Origin: Panopea generosa
Lineage: Eukaryota; Mollusca; Bivalvia; Adapedonta; Hiatellidae
Assembly (NCBI GenBank): GCA_029582155.1
Contig: CM055898.1
Coordinates: 27,306,745 to 27,370,744 of the forward strand
Length of the DNA: 64,000 nt
Direction of reading: 5' to 3'
Below the pieces are notes generated by a model that worked only from the letters and a program-made list of their open reading frames with translations, was not told the origin of the DNA and did no database searches. This document shows positions 24,575 to 36,589 of the stretch, piece by piece (positions within the stretch are counted from its first letter, which is position 1; every line of letters starts with the position of its first letter). The position numbers and the translations under genes were made by a program.

Positions 24575-26460
24575 CATGAGGTCCGAGGTTCAAATCAGTT
24601 CAGCTTGGTCCCTGTGACCAATTTCAATTTGACTAAGATTGTGTCTCAAGATCACTGACCTCAGAGCTGTGATTATGAGATCAAGCTCAACTTGGTCCCG
24701 GTGACAAAGTTGTTTGTGAATGTTGACTTCACAGCTTTGGTTGTGGGTTCGATCTCAACTTGGTCCCCGTAGCCTAGTTGTCTAAGATTGTTTTTTAAGA
24801 TATTTGGTTTCACAGCTGTGGTTGTGGGTTTGAGCTCAACTTGGTCCTCATGACCTAGTTGTTTAAGAGTGTGTCTCAAGTTCATTGACTTCACAGCTGC
24901 GGTTGTGGATTCGAGCTCAACTTGGTCCTAATAAACTAGTTGTCTAAGAATATGTCTCAAAATCATTGATTTCCATGACATACTTCAAGATTTGTCTCAA
25001 AATCATTAATTTCACAGCAGTGGCTGTGGATTTGAGCTCAGCTTGGTCCCCATAACCTGGTTGTCTAAGATTTTGTCTCAAATTTGTTGACTTCAAAGCT
25101 GTGGTTGTGGGTTCAAGCACAACTTGGTTCCCGTGACATAGTTGTTTATGAACATGTCTCGATATCAATGACTTCACGGTTGTGGTTGTGGATTCGAGCT
25201 CAACCTGGTACCCGAGACTTAGTAATCTAATATTTGTCTCGGGATCATTGACATCACAGCTGTGGTTGGAGGTTTGAGCTAAACTTCGTCCCAATGACCT
25301 AGTTGTTTAAGATTGTGTCTCCAGATCATTGACTTCACATTTGTGGTTTTAGGTTTGAGCTAAACTTCGTCCCAATGACCTAGTTATCTTAGATTGTGTC
25401 ACAAGATCATCGACTTCACAGCTGTGGTTGTGGGTTCGAAATCAACTTGGTCCCCATGACCTACTTGTCTAAAATTGTGTCTCAAGATCATTGATTTCTA
25501 GCTGTGGTTGTTGGTTCGAGCTCAACTTGGTCCCCATGACCTAGTTGTCTTAAGATTGTGTCTCAAGGTCATTGATTTCGTAACTGTGGTTGTGGATTCG
25601 AGCTCAACTTGGTCCCAATGACCTATGTCTCAAGATCATTTATTTCATAGCTGTGGTTGTGGGTTCGAGCTCAACTTGGTCCCCATGACCTAGTTGTCTT
25701 AATATTGTGTCTCAATGTCATTGATTTCATAGCTGTGGTTGTAGATTTGAGCTCAACCTGGTCCCCATGACCTAGTTGTCTTAAGATTGTGTCTCTAGAT
25801 AATTGACTTCACAGCTTTGGTTGTGGGTTCGAGGTCAACTTCATTCCAATGACCTAGTTGTCTAAGGTTGTGTCTCAAGATCATTGGCATAACAGCTTTG
25901 GTTGTGGGTTTGAACTCAACTTGGTCACCATGGCCTACTTGTATAAGATTGTGTCCTACGATCACTGACCTCACATTTGTGGTTTTGGGTCAGCTTGGTC
26001 CCAGTGACCTAGTTGTCTAAGACGTTTGTGGTTTTGGGTCAGCTTGGTCCCAATGACCTAGTTGTCTAAGATTGTGTCTCTAGATCTTTGACATAACAGC
26101 TCAATTCGGTTCCTATGACCTATTTATTTAAGACGCAATCTTAGACAACTCGGTCATGGTGACCGAGTTGAGCTCGAACCCGCAACCACAGCTGTGAAGT
26201 CAATGATCTTGAAACACAGTCTTACACAACTATACCTTAAATAGGTCACAGGGACGAAATTGAAATCGAACTCATAACTAGAATTGTGAGGTCAACGATC
26301 TTGAGACACAATTTAAGACGGCTACGTCACGGGGACCCAGTTGAGCTCAAACCTGGCCTCCATGTCCTGGTTGTCTAAGAATGTATCTCAAGATTATTCA
26401 CTTCACAGCTGTGGTTGTGGGTGTGAGCTCAACTTGGTCTCCATGACCTAGTTTTCTAAA
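24575..26460 (+). repeat. 81-bp minisatellite of tRNA-Leu-like units, array B
   Basis: Same unit and orientation as 9,141-10,797, about 23 units, more diverged and with some shortened units. A block at 26,131-26,340 is inverted (it reads CTTAGACAACTCGGTCATGG and AACCCGCAACCACAGCTG). The array runs to within about 30 bases of the exon 10 acceptor. Confidence 0.83.
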
Positions 26461-26485
26461 ATTATTAATTCTGAATATTTTGCAG

Positions 26486-26531
26486 TTGAGAGAGATAAAT
26501 AGGCGATTACTTCTGGAACAGAGAAGAGAAG
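26486..26531 (+). CDS. IAP exon 10: short basic helix after BIR3
   Basis: A 46-base exon from ATTTTGCAG to AGAAG|GTAACA, phase 0 in and phase 1 out, encoding LREINRRLLLEQRRE. It is the paralogue of exon 6, one codon shorter, with the last seven residues nearly the same. Phase 1 exit fits exon 11. Confidence 0.75.
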
Positions 26532-26689
26532 GTAACACTTATTATAGTAGCATTTAGATTAAACTGTGAAATTTTTTTTTTTTAATCAAAGTTAGATATG
26601 ATTATTTTATGTGTCTGTGAAGTACTATGTAGACATTGTCAAATTTACTAATAATGATATTCATTGTAAGTTATTTTGTGAAGCGAAGC

Positions 26690-28110
26690 CTTGGTAGCTA
26701 TTTATGTATTAGGTCACCTGAGACTTTTTGCATTTTGCCCGTCGTGCTTCGCGTCGTCCGTCCGTAAACAATTGACATTTTCGACTTCTTCTCAAAAACC
26801 GTTAGCTCAATCGTAATGAAAAGTTGTATGCAGCTTTGGTATGTAAGAGTGAATTATGAATTGCATGGTCTCCCCACCTCGGGCCAAAACATTCATATTC
26901 AAGGAAAAATTTGAAAATCTTCTTCTTACTATAGGAAGCACTGTTAAACAAATGGTGAGCATTATTATGGACGTATATAGGTCCTTTATAAACATTGTGA
27001 ATTGCATGTCCCTGGGTCTCACGGTTTAGCCCTGAGGATGGGACCTTTGCATATGGGTCCTTTATAAAAAATGTGAATTGAATGTCCCTTGGTCTCACAA
27101 ATGGTCTGGAAAACAAATAAAGGTATTCTTTTCAGTTTTTAGCTCACCTGAACCAAAGGCTCACAGGTGAGCTTTTGTGATCGCCTGGTGTCCGTCGTCT
27201 GTCGTACGTCGTCCGTCGTTAACTTTTAGCTTTTAACAACTTCTCCTCTGAAACCACTGGGCCAATTTTGATATAATTTCACAGAAATGTTCCTTTGGTG
27301 ACCCTCTACCAAGTTTGTTCAAGCCATCTTGATTCGTCAAAAAACATGGCGGCCAGGGGGTGGGGTTAGCTACTTTAAAAGCTATAGTAAAAACTTAAAA
27401 AGATGAATGATACAATTATAATCAATGATTGAAATATTTTAAAATAGGTGTTTCTGAATATAAATGTCAGAGTTTTTATGGTTCAGACAGGGATGGTTTA
27501 CTGCTTCATAATAAAGCAATACCATATTTTTAGCTAGTTCCATCACAGCAAGAAGTCTGCTTGAGATTTTCAAATTGTCAAAGTGTATTCTTGAATTCTT
27601 GGAGGAGGAGCTTAATTGTTTTTTGGGGAGAGTGCACTTCGACAAAGATTCTTTCAAGCGATAGACTTTGGGAAGGCTTGTGTTTGAAACTCATAGGAAT
27701 AATTAGTGTGCTGGAACTGTGGATTGTTTCATGCACAATAGTTTAGTCTGATGCTTTAGTTTGAAACCGTTCTCAAACATAACAGGTTAGTTTTGTGCTG
27801 GAACTGAATTTTTATCTTAGTTCGAAGACTTAGCAGCTACAGTAAAAACTTCAAAAGCCTTCTTGTCAGAATCTACTGACCTGATTTTGATGTAATTTCA
27901 CTGACATTTACCATGGGTGAACCTCTACCAAGTTTGAACTCTTCTACACATCAGTTACAACTTCAAAACAAATCAAAATTCTAACTACTTGCCCATCTCG
28001 TCTTTCTGGAATTTTTAGTGTACATGTATTATATAATCTACTTAAGTTGGGTGACTCAAGGTCAGTCAGGTGAGTGATATAGGGCCATCTTGTTCTTCTT
28101 GTTATGAGAA
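26690..28110 (+). repeat. GCTCACCTG-type dispersed repeats, two adjacent copies
   Basis: Copy one starts near AGGTCACCTGAGAC with CGTCGTCCGTCCGTAAAC; copy two starts TTTTAGCTCACCTGAACC at 27,137 with GTCCGTCGTCTGTCGTACG and closes near GTCAGGTGAGTGATATAGGGCC. The same ends recur at 39,135-39,570, 41,380-41,610 and 42,305-43,520. It is probably a non-autonomous DNA-transposon family. Confidence 0.6.
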
Positions 28111-28199
28111 GAACTCAGAAACAAATTGTGTGCATGAAAATTGATGCATATGTGTTGTTTGTGAATTTCATACCCCATGGTTTTGCCATCGGGTTGGGG

Positions 28200-29170
28200 C
28201 CTATTTAATTAAATCTATATAAGAGAAAATAACAAAAAACGTTATTTCTTATTACTGAATAGACTAATGTGAATATATTTTGGTGGGATTTGTTACTGTT
28301 GACATGACGGTTAATAAGGATGTGAATGTTATGGTCCCCATCCTCATGAGGTCTTAGGGGCGGGACCAAAACAGTGAAATTCAAGGTAAACTTTACAAAT
28401 CTTCTTCTTATCAAATGAAGCACTCAGTAAGTAAATTTTATTCTTCTTATTATAAGAAGCACTCAAAAACAATTAGTGAGCATGATTATTGACAACTATT
28501 GGTCCTTCATAAAAATTGTGAATTTCATGTCTTTAGGTCTCGTCTCGCGGTTTGATCCTGGGGAAGAGACTTACTTTATATAAGTGCTTTGTTTCAACAG
28601 CCAGACATTCAACTTTGTCCATAATTGATATGATAATTGCTTATGGGGTTTGAAGCGAGTCCAGCGGCTAGGGTATATATGGGCCTTGTAATGGAAATTT
28701 GAGTTTTATATACTTATACTACAGGAAAATGAAAAGTTTTCATTTTTTATCCATTTGTTTTATACTTATTTATAGTTTCATATCTGAAGCGTTGTCTAAT
28801 CTTAGTAAATTAGATTTGTTCAATAAGGAAAATGAGCTAGTAGTGCATCATCACGCCTTCTTTGACCTCTTGTTTTGGATACTGTTTGGTCTGAATCGTA
28901 TATATGTTTGTATAATGTGTAGAACCACTTAAAATCATGCACAATTGGGCTGTCAATCGATAAATACTAGTTTCTTGATGATAATTTCCTTAGACAAGCT
29001 GACAATACCTAAGTAAACATGACATTTATGTAATTGGAGAAACAACGTGATATGGCTAGTGAATGGAGCAGTGGGTAGTCATTCTCCCATCAGGTCAATT
29101 GTTTCAGATGACCTACATGTAGATCAGCTTATTTCAAACAATGTACCATAATGGTTTTCCTGATGATCTG
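28200..29170 (+). other. IAP intron 10, part shared with unit A
   Basis: Non-coding match to 11,160-12,386. The only reading frames here are short and not conserved between the two copies. Confidence 0.6.
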
Positions 29171-29174
29171 TGTA

Positions 29175-30290
29175 CGAGGGGCATTCAATATATTAGTCTG
29201 TCACTGTTCTTCGGATATTTAAGATTTTAGCATAGAAAATAGGAAAAAGTCACAGGGTCAGGGGAAAGTCAGGGGAATGAGGGGGCTGTTCAACCTGAAT
29301 AACTTTTTCTTGTTCAAAGAGAGATTGTACACGTTTACTTTTGTGGGCTGAGGCATTGTCATGAATAAGCTGTATGCCTTCCAAACCTTTAATTGATAGA
29401 ACAGTTTGACAGATTTAAGTACTTTATCTTTGTAAAACTTGCCTGTAATTGTTCTACCCTCTTTGCAAAAAAGTCTGCAACAGGACCACTAGAATTGAAG
29501 AAACTGGCATATAAAACATTCATGGCGCTTCTAGTCCTCTTTGCTATGACTGGCCTAGTCTAATTTTTACCAAGCTATTGTTTGTTATTGATTCGCCATT
29601 GGGGCTCAAAATAATAAACCAATATTTCATCCCCAGTGAAAAAGTCAGAAATTTTCTTAGGATTACAATTTTTTTCAGAAGTTTTTTAGCACAATCTAAA
29701 CGCTAAAGTGGTGGATCCACCCAGCACAAAGCATTTTTAATTTCAAACAGTTAGTCAGAATATGATGTTCAGTGCCTTCTAAAATGCCTAGACTATAAGC
29801 TATCTGGGAAACAGTATATTGTCTATCTTCTTCTACCATAGCTCTAACAGCACCAATGTGTTCCTTTGTTGCTGCAACAACTGACCTACCTGGGCGGTTA
29901 TCTTGTTGCAGACTATGCTGCCTCCCACCCCCATTAAATTTCTTAACCCAACAAAAAACTGTTCCTAATGTTACAGTAAAACTACCATGTATATGACACA
30001 ATTCAGAATAAATCTCTTTAAACGATAACTGCAATGAAACTCGGGCTTTAATGTAAGCCCTTATTTCTAATTTTTCTTTAGGTTCCATTATGACATTGAA
30101 ATATACCCACTGTACATGAATGTGTATAATTGAACAATAAATATTTTGGTCAATTATAATCGGATTAAATTGAAAATTTTCAGGTGTATTGAATAAAAAT
30201 CCCCAAACAATTGCACGAGTTTTTCGTGGTCTTATGCAACATTGTTTCTACGGAAGGCCATTAGTGACAGAATATATTGAATGCCCCTCA
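29175..30290 (-). mobile_element. Mariner transposon with both inverted ends, copy B
   Basis: Ends are inverted matches: CGAGGGGCATTCAATATATT on the left and the complement of TGAGGGGCATTCAATATATT on the right. Both are flanked by TA, the mariner target. On the minus strand, 30,088-29,696 encodes the N-terminal helix-turn-helix part (MEPKEKLEIRAYIKARVSLQ start; FNGGGRQHSLQQDNRPGRS; EEDRQYTVSQIAYSLGI). Further on, near 29,340, it encodes GIQLIHDNASAHK, the catalytic-Asp block of mariner transposases. A stop and deletions break the middle. It is inactive. Confidence 0.88.
29696..30088 (-). pseudogene. Mariner transposase, N-terminal fragment
   Basis: A 130-residue open stretch with the two helix-turn-helix units of a mariner (SETMAR-like) transposase. 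The rest of the transposase, including its catalytic core, is in other frames or lost. It lies antisense in an IAP intron and has a decayed paralogue in unit A. Confidence 0.8.
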
Positions 30291-30750
30291 TACAATAAGC
30301 CTACAAATGATAAGTTGTTTCATTTAGCTGTTTTGTGAATACTGTTTCACCTTACCGTTATGTTTTCGTTGATTTAATATTTCTTCTTTAGATGGAATAC
30401 ATTGATATAACTACTTCTTAAATGCCTCCGTGATAATATTATTTCTTCCCACTTTTATATAATTTATTATTAGTAATTCAATAGACAAATTGTATAATGC
30501 GATATTGCATCTCTATTTGATTGGATGTGTTTACCTTTTGGCTCTATTAACAGTTAGAATTTTTGATATTCTCACTTTGCCATATTAAAAGTGATATGGA
30601 GACCGTTATGTTGGTAAAACGTGATATTTCACAGAATTTACAAAATATAACTTCATTATATCTATACAAGATAAGTAGAGTACATATAGCATCATCTAAA
30701 TATTTGTGTTTAAAACACTGTAACCACCTTTTCATTGTTAACTGCTGCAG

Positions 30751-31205
30751 CTGCTAGCCGCCCTTCCTCCACAACATCTGTGTCAAGTCGGGCTCAAACT
30801 TCATCAGCTGCTGCAACAACTCAGTTTGTAACAACCTCTACAGACTCAGTAGCCGCCAGCCAGGCTAGAACTGCCGCAACAGCTGCAACAGGTCTGGCTA
30901 GAACTACTACAACAGCTTCACCAAGTCTGGCTAGAACTGCTACAACAGCTGCAACAGGTCAGGCTAGAACTGCTACAACAGCTGCAACAAGCCAGAATAG
31001 AACTGCTACACAAACTGTAACAAGTCAGCCGAGAATTAGTACAACAGCTGCAACAAGCCTGGCGATAACAGTTGCTACAACAATTAGTACCCCGGCTGCC
31101 ACAACGATGTCAGCACTGACTTTCACAATGACGTCAGCACCGGCTGTCAGTGGTGCCAGCTCAATCACGTCAAGTGTCAATGCAGCATCCATTACTGCAG
31201 TTGCA
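30751..31205 (+). CDS. IAP exon 11: Thr/Ala-rich repeat linker
   Basis: Starts after CTGCTGCAG in phase 1, matching exon 10. It encodes about 150 residues of Thr, Ala and Ser with imperfect 11-residue (33-bp) units such as ARTATTAATGQ around 30,890-31,060. The composition suggests a flexible, possibly O-glycosylated or disordered, spacer between BIR3 and the RING. The 3' border is uncertain: the frame runs on into a dispersed repeat starting about 31,208. The donor-like GCA|GTAATT at 31,205 is phase 0, whereas the RING exon needs phase 1, so another donor or a missed exon is likely. Confidence 0.65.
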
Positions 31206-31207
31206 GT

Positions 31208-31900
31208 AATTGGAATACTATGGGAAAAGGAAAGTTCTATTTTTTTCATCCATTTATAACTTTTCGTATTCAGTTTTAGTTCTGAAGTATCTTCTAGTCG
31301 TAACAAACAAGATACTGTTCAATATAAAGGATTGATTGTCCAAATGGACCAGGTGGGATCACAAATGCTTAAAATTGAACATGTTAAAATATCTTCTTCT
31401 CAACAACCAGCCAGTCGAATCGGTGCATATTTGATATAATTTATCCCTTTGAATAGGGGTTTGAATTATGTACAAATCAAGAGGCTAGTATTTATAGGGA
31501 CCCTTTAAGGGGACTTTAAGGTTTACATAGGAATATTATGGGAAAAAGGATAATTCTAAATTTTTCATCCATATGTGCAAAAATTGTATTAAGTTTGAGA
31601 TCTGACCCATCTATTTGTTATACCAAAAATGATTTACTTCAATAAGAAGGATTGAATTTCTATCAGGGGCCAGGTATATAATATTATGGGGAAAACTGAA
31701 TCATTTCATTTTTGCAATCATGTGTACAAAAAAAATATATATAAAATCTAAAGCATATCTGTTCATAGCAAATCCCTATTTTGATTGAGGATTGAAATTT
31801 TGACAAGTCAATGGGCTGAAATGTATAAGGGTCCTGTACGGAGTCTATGTTTTTTACAGATGAATGGTATGGAAATTTAGAACATTTCCAATTTATAGCA
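31208..31900 (+). repeat. Dispersed repeat fragment, same family as 21,160-23,165
   Basis: GGAATACTATGGGAAAA and CTTCTCAACAACCAGCCAGTC phrases match the tandem units at 21,800-22,960. It begins at or inside the end of exon 11. Confidence 0.6.
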
Positions 31901-32599
31901 ATTAACTTTTTCAGTAAAGGTGTGGTGGGTGTATTTATCCATATGGGTTATACAATATATACAATTTAAAGCCAATTACTCAACAAAAACACAGCTGGTT
32001 TAAAAAATTTCCTTTGGTGGAATTAACACTTTTTAATCACAAGTCTTTCTCCTACACATTCCGTATATCTATATCGCGATCAAAACGATATCAACAGCTC
32101 AAAATACGTTCTCAGATTCCTCAGCCTATATTCTAACAAAACAACTCTCAATACCGCGGATGTGAAATTAAATTACAGACATTCTCGTCGGAATGGATAT
32201 AAACAATTAATTTTATACAACTTTACTTAGATCTGATTACGTCAAAATATATCTATCAGACATTTGAATAACTCAACCATATACAACATAATATAAAATT
32301 CACATACCCATCTGCCATTATGTAATGGAAAAGTGACATGCTCAATCCTTCTCGTCACGACAATTCCGAAAGATATTTCTGCTAGACTGGACGGTGTTTC
32401 GATAATACAGTCAGATATATATACTAAACCAGAAAAGAAACTTTCGCTAAGTTTGAATGTAAATATTTTGTTAACATTTACCTAAATTTGTCTGAAATCT
32501 TCTGTTTGTTGTATAATTATGTCTCATCAATCTACTGAAATAGTTAAGTTGGACAGAAGTTATCAATTTTATTGTTTGATTTGAATTTCAAACAGGAAG

Positions 32600-33560
32600 G
32601 GATGGATTTCAAAATCGGGTTATCAGTAGCGTGTTTGGTCGCCGCATGCGATGATTGCTGCTAGACAGCGACGTCGCAATGAGAGCACAAGCTTGTTTAT
32701 GTCATCCTGTGGGATATTATCCCACTCTTCAAGCAGTGCTGCTTGCAGCTCATTTACGATGCCAGGCGGGTTTGGACGTCGGCGTACTCGTCGGTCAAGA
32801 TTATCCCATAGATGTTCTGTGGGATTCAAATCCGGGCTTTTTGAGGGCCAATGTCGATGAAACCAACGTTGTGGTTTTGCAAAAAACGTATGTTGTCACG
32901 GGCGACGTGGGGTGTCGCATTATCTTGTTGTAATGTTAATATGACGCCATGGGTTTGAAGCAGAGGAACAGCATAAGGACCAAGAATGTTTTTCCTATAT
33001 GTACGGGCATTCAAATTTTCCTCAATAACAACCAATGGGGTGCGATACCCATAAGCAATACCGCCCCACACCATAACTGATCCCCCGCCCCAAAAACGAT
33101 CGCGATGCAGTCGGCATAACGCTCATTCCTGCGTCGGTACACTTGTACACGGCCATCGCCCCGAGATAACGCAAACCATCGCTAAAAAGAATTGTTCGCC
33201 AATGTATGTGTCCCCGGGTCCACTGCTCTCTGTTATCGCGATGACAGCGCGTCAAAATCGTTCTAACGTACGGACAACGTCCGTGCAAACCGTTATCGGC
33301 TAAACGATTCCGCACAGTCTGGGCGGAAATCTGGGCCTCGTGGGTACCACGTGTAACCATAGATGTAGCTGTTGCGTTGAGAAGTCGATCTCGAAGGTGC
33401 TGATTCAAGATATAACGTAAATTTTGCGGAATTCGTGGCATTGAAATTCCGATTAAAAACCTTCAATTTTGAAAAAAAAAAATATTTTTCCGTATGTTTT
33501 CGACTTATGCAATATTTTGAAGTGGACAAATATCCAACACGTGGACCGGATATACCCATC
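32600..33560 (-). mobile_element. Decayed Tc1-like (DD34E) transposon
   Basis: On the minus strand, three fragments in different frames read in transposase order. 33,441-33,022 holds the DNA-binding region and the first catalytic block (HIHWRTILFSD). 33,074-32,826 holds VWGGIAYGYRTPL and the second Asp block QQDNATPHVARDN. 32,829-32,623 holds the Glu block NPTEHLWDNLDRRVRRR and a SLRRRCLAAI tail. Frame breaks make it inactive. I could not recognise its terminal inverted repeats. Confidence 0.85.
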
Positions 33561-33649
33561 CCGCCAGTGCACGTGGAAATCGGACTTTGAGCTGAATAAA
33601 CTGACATAAATTTTATCTATGGATTAACTGACCATTTTGCAAATTAGAA

Positions 33650-35570
33650 CGATTGTATAAACTACCACATCTGTATATGTATACACATCTCATAGGTAAC
33701 CTTGACAATTTTGCATGTACTTTACGAAAATTTCTTTTTTGGTTCAATATATATAGTAAAACAGTCCACATACCTTAGTGAATTTCGTGCAAATAATGAA
33801 ACAACAAACTTTTAATATATCATACGATATGGTACGATGCGGACTTTACGCTATTAGGCCCAATGTAAAATTAAATAAGTTTTATAAAATGTAAACCCGT
33901 TTAATTGTTCTAACTTTCTGAATACTTAATGGAATTTTAATCAAAGAATGAATATGTTAAAAAATCTTAAAAACGTTACTCCTATCGAGCTATCGATACG
34001 TTTTAACAATTCCAAGCTACCTGCTGTAAATATAGCCTATAGACACGTACTGCCTGACACTACTAAATTACGCCACAACAACATTACTATTTTGTTACAC
34101 AAAAGTTCTGACATTTAAGCCTGTTGTAGAGGTGAATGCTTGTAAAGAACGATAACTCTGCGAAAGAGATTGACATAATGCAGGAGCATCCATGTCCTAT
34201 GGACAAAGTTATAGTTTTTAAAAAATGATTTTTATTAACGGAAAAACAAAAACAAAACAAGATTTGTGTTGTAAACACCTAACTTGAAATATGTCAAGTA
34301 AATCCTGCAACAATGTATTTGTGTAATAATAATTGCACTCGACACGAGTGTGTGACCTGATTTGTAACTCAATATTCTGTGACACATAGGTCAACTCAGC
34401 ATAAATCAAAGAGGATTGTGTCAATTTCATTTTTTACGGATAAATAATTGCAAATTCGAAAGAAGAGTGAAAACAATGCTTCAAATTAGAGCGAATTGAA
34501 GATCACACTGATTTACAATAGTCCAATCAATCTATTAATATTTTAGGTCAGCTCTATAAAAATAGCAAAAGAATGTTTCTAAGCTGTTTTTGTATTAAGT
34601 TTTCCGCAATCGAATGATGACGATAGAAAACTTACTTTTACTTGTTCAAACACACCACCTTACTGAAAAATGTTTAAGCTTGGAAAAGGTCACTATCGAC
34701 ACTAGTTGTGTATAATTTAACTTTGTAATAAATTTCTAATAATGTAATTTCCTGTGATACATATTTACAACTGTAAACATATTTTTTATTATTTGGAATT
34801 TTAATATATTGAAAATGTGCTCTTAAATGGCATAGTATCACTACTGCAAAAAGGAAGTGCTTCCGTGGGGTAGTCGCATAATGGCGGTTATAAATAATCC
34901 TCATTTCTTCTTCTTTAAAAATGCATTTTACTTATTTTATTGCTCTTTTTTTTATTTGAATAGCATTATTGATGTATTTTGAACATTTTGATAGCATTGT
35001 CATGTTTGAATTGTGAATTAAGAAAAAAAAAATGATGCTTGGAAATTGGGGTATGAATACATGATTTCGGAAGTCTCATCATATTTTGATAGTGCAGAGG
35101 TTGACAAACAGTAAAATGTAGGTTTCATTTCTTTCATTTGGGGTTCTCTATGAATGACAAGCCTTCAAACTTTTATTATTTACTATAGAATAAAGAACAA
35201 AAATCAATGGTGGGTTTACACCTTGAGTACGTGAAATTACCACATCCACCTATTTTAACGAATCAATCTATAACCAGTTTAGGTCAAATTAGATAAATTG
35301 CTACAGAATGTTTTTAAACTGTTCTTTTTAATTACATATATTGCAGGAAAATATATCAAAAATTTACCGCAATCGAACGTTAGGAAAGCTTTTTTTTATT
35401 AGTTCAAAATGTTAATCTTTGAAAAGGTAATCACTTACACTAGTGTTGTATAGTTAAGTTTTAAACCTACTATTAGAATAGTTGTAAGTTCTATAGATAA
35501 CATAAATATCTAGTCAACAAATAAAGTTTTAGCTATTTTAATCAATTAACAAGCATTACTAAATGTATGG
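33650..35570 (+). other. IAP last intron, no recognised content
   Basis: AT-rich sequence with no exon, repeat family or RNA gene that I can support. Short reading frames on both strands have no recognisable domain. Confidence 0.5.
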
Positions 35571-35576
35571 TTGCCA

Positions 35577-35601
35577 CACACACACACACACACACACACA
35601 C
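35577..35601 (+). repeat. CA dinucleotide microsatellite
   Basis: About 12 uninterrupted CA units, 100 bases before the RING exon. Confidence 0.95.
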
Positions 35602-35701
35602 GGTGTTGCAGAAATGCTGAGATACCGATGATGTGGAATAGAAGGAACGTTTCATATACTGGTATTGCTCATTTGAAATTGTTGAATGATTTTACTTTCA
35701 G

Positions 35702-35898
35702 ACACCCGAACACTAAAGGAAGAGAATGAGAAGCTCCGTGAGATGCTGACTTGTAAGATTTGTACGGAGAGACTTGTGAATACGATCATTTTACCTTGCG
35801 GCCATTCCGTCTGTTGCGAGCAGTGTGCTACCAGGCTAGTTAAATGTCCAATATGTAGAGTTAAAATAAAGAAAAGAGTGAAGATTTCTATGTCTTAA
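35702..35898 (+). CDS. IAP exon 12: C-terminal RING finger
   Basis: Acceptor TACTTTCAG, phase 1 in, stop TAA at 35,896-35,898. A short helix (LKEENEKLREML) is followed by a C3HC4 RING: CKIC, then LPCGHSVCCEQC, then CPIC, ending KKRVKISMS. All eight zinc ligands are present. This is the usual C-terminus of IAP ubiquitin ligases, where the RING dimerises and recruits an E2. With BIR1-3 upstream, the layout is three BIRs plus RING with no CARD or UBA seen between them. Confidence 0.92.
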
Positions 35899-36140
35899 AG
35901 CTCCTATCCTGGAAAGGTTCGGCAGATTGTTGAAGAAAATTAAGACACATAAGACTGTTTACTTTAGATGATTACAAATTGGTCTGGATTTCTATTACTG
36001 ACTTCACTTTAAAGTTTGTATTGTTTAATTTTCTTCAAGGGCTGTGAGGGTCATCACTAAAGTGATCGTTTTCATTTACATAATCGAGTACATCATATAC
36101 ATGTATAAGCCTTTTATTTTCACCAATGTAACGATTTCTT

Positions 36141-36146
36141 ATTAAA
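36141..36146 (+). terminator. Possible polyadenylation signal of the IAP gene
   Basis: ATTAAA about 245 bases after the stop codon, the first common signal variant I noticed. It is an inference from position only. Confidence 0.35.
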
Positions 36147-36589
36147 CCAGTGTTGGTATACATTTTTTATATGTTTAAACTTTTGTTGTTGTTTTTGTTT
36201 GGGGGGTGAGGATTAGATTTATAATGCCTAGCTTTTGCATTTGAAAAATGTTACCTTTTTATAAGAGCTATTCCATTTTTACCATATAACTCACCCAGGA
36301 AAGGCTCTTTGAAATGAGACATTCCCTTCTCAATGGTTAAATTTTGAGAATCGTGTGCATATGTTCGGACTACTAGAAAGTGGACGAGCTAGTCTCACGT
36401 GGTGAAAACAGCCATTGTTAGGCTAGAGTGACGTTTAAATGCGACTGGAACAGTGGCAGATGTATCAAGATCAAGCATAGCTCGTGTGACGTCAATGAGG
36501 CTAGATAACGTCATAGCATCATATCTCAACTGTGTGAAGTCAGAATCAACCAGACCCTGTGTCGTTAGTTACCCCGGCGAAAAAGGTTC

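Larger units (their letters stand above)
14205..30310 (+). repeat. Intragenic segmental duplication, unit B (BIR3 module)
   Basis: Paralogue of 4,215-13,438 in the same orientation: exons 7-10, minisatellite array B and mariner copy B. It is about 7 kb longer, mainly from a 5-kb antisense LINE (16,140-21,117), a 2-kb tandem repeat block (21,160-23,165) and GCTCACCTG-type elements (26,690-28,110). Confidence 0.8.

Noticed and set aside
31025..31306. Minus-strand frame opposite the Thr/Ala-rich exon
   Set aside because: Open only because of the biased composition of exon 11 on the other strand.
34087..34904. Short minus-strand frames in the last IAP intron
   Set aside because: No domain, codon signal or splice context.
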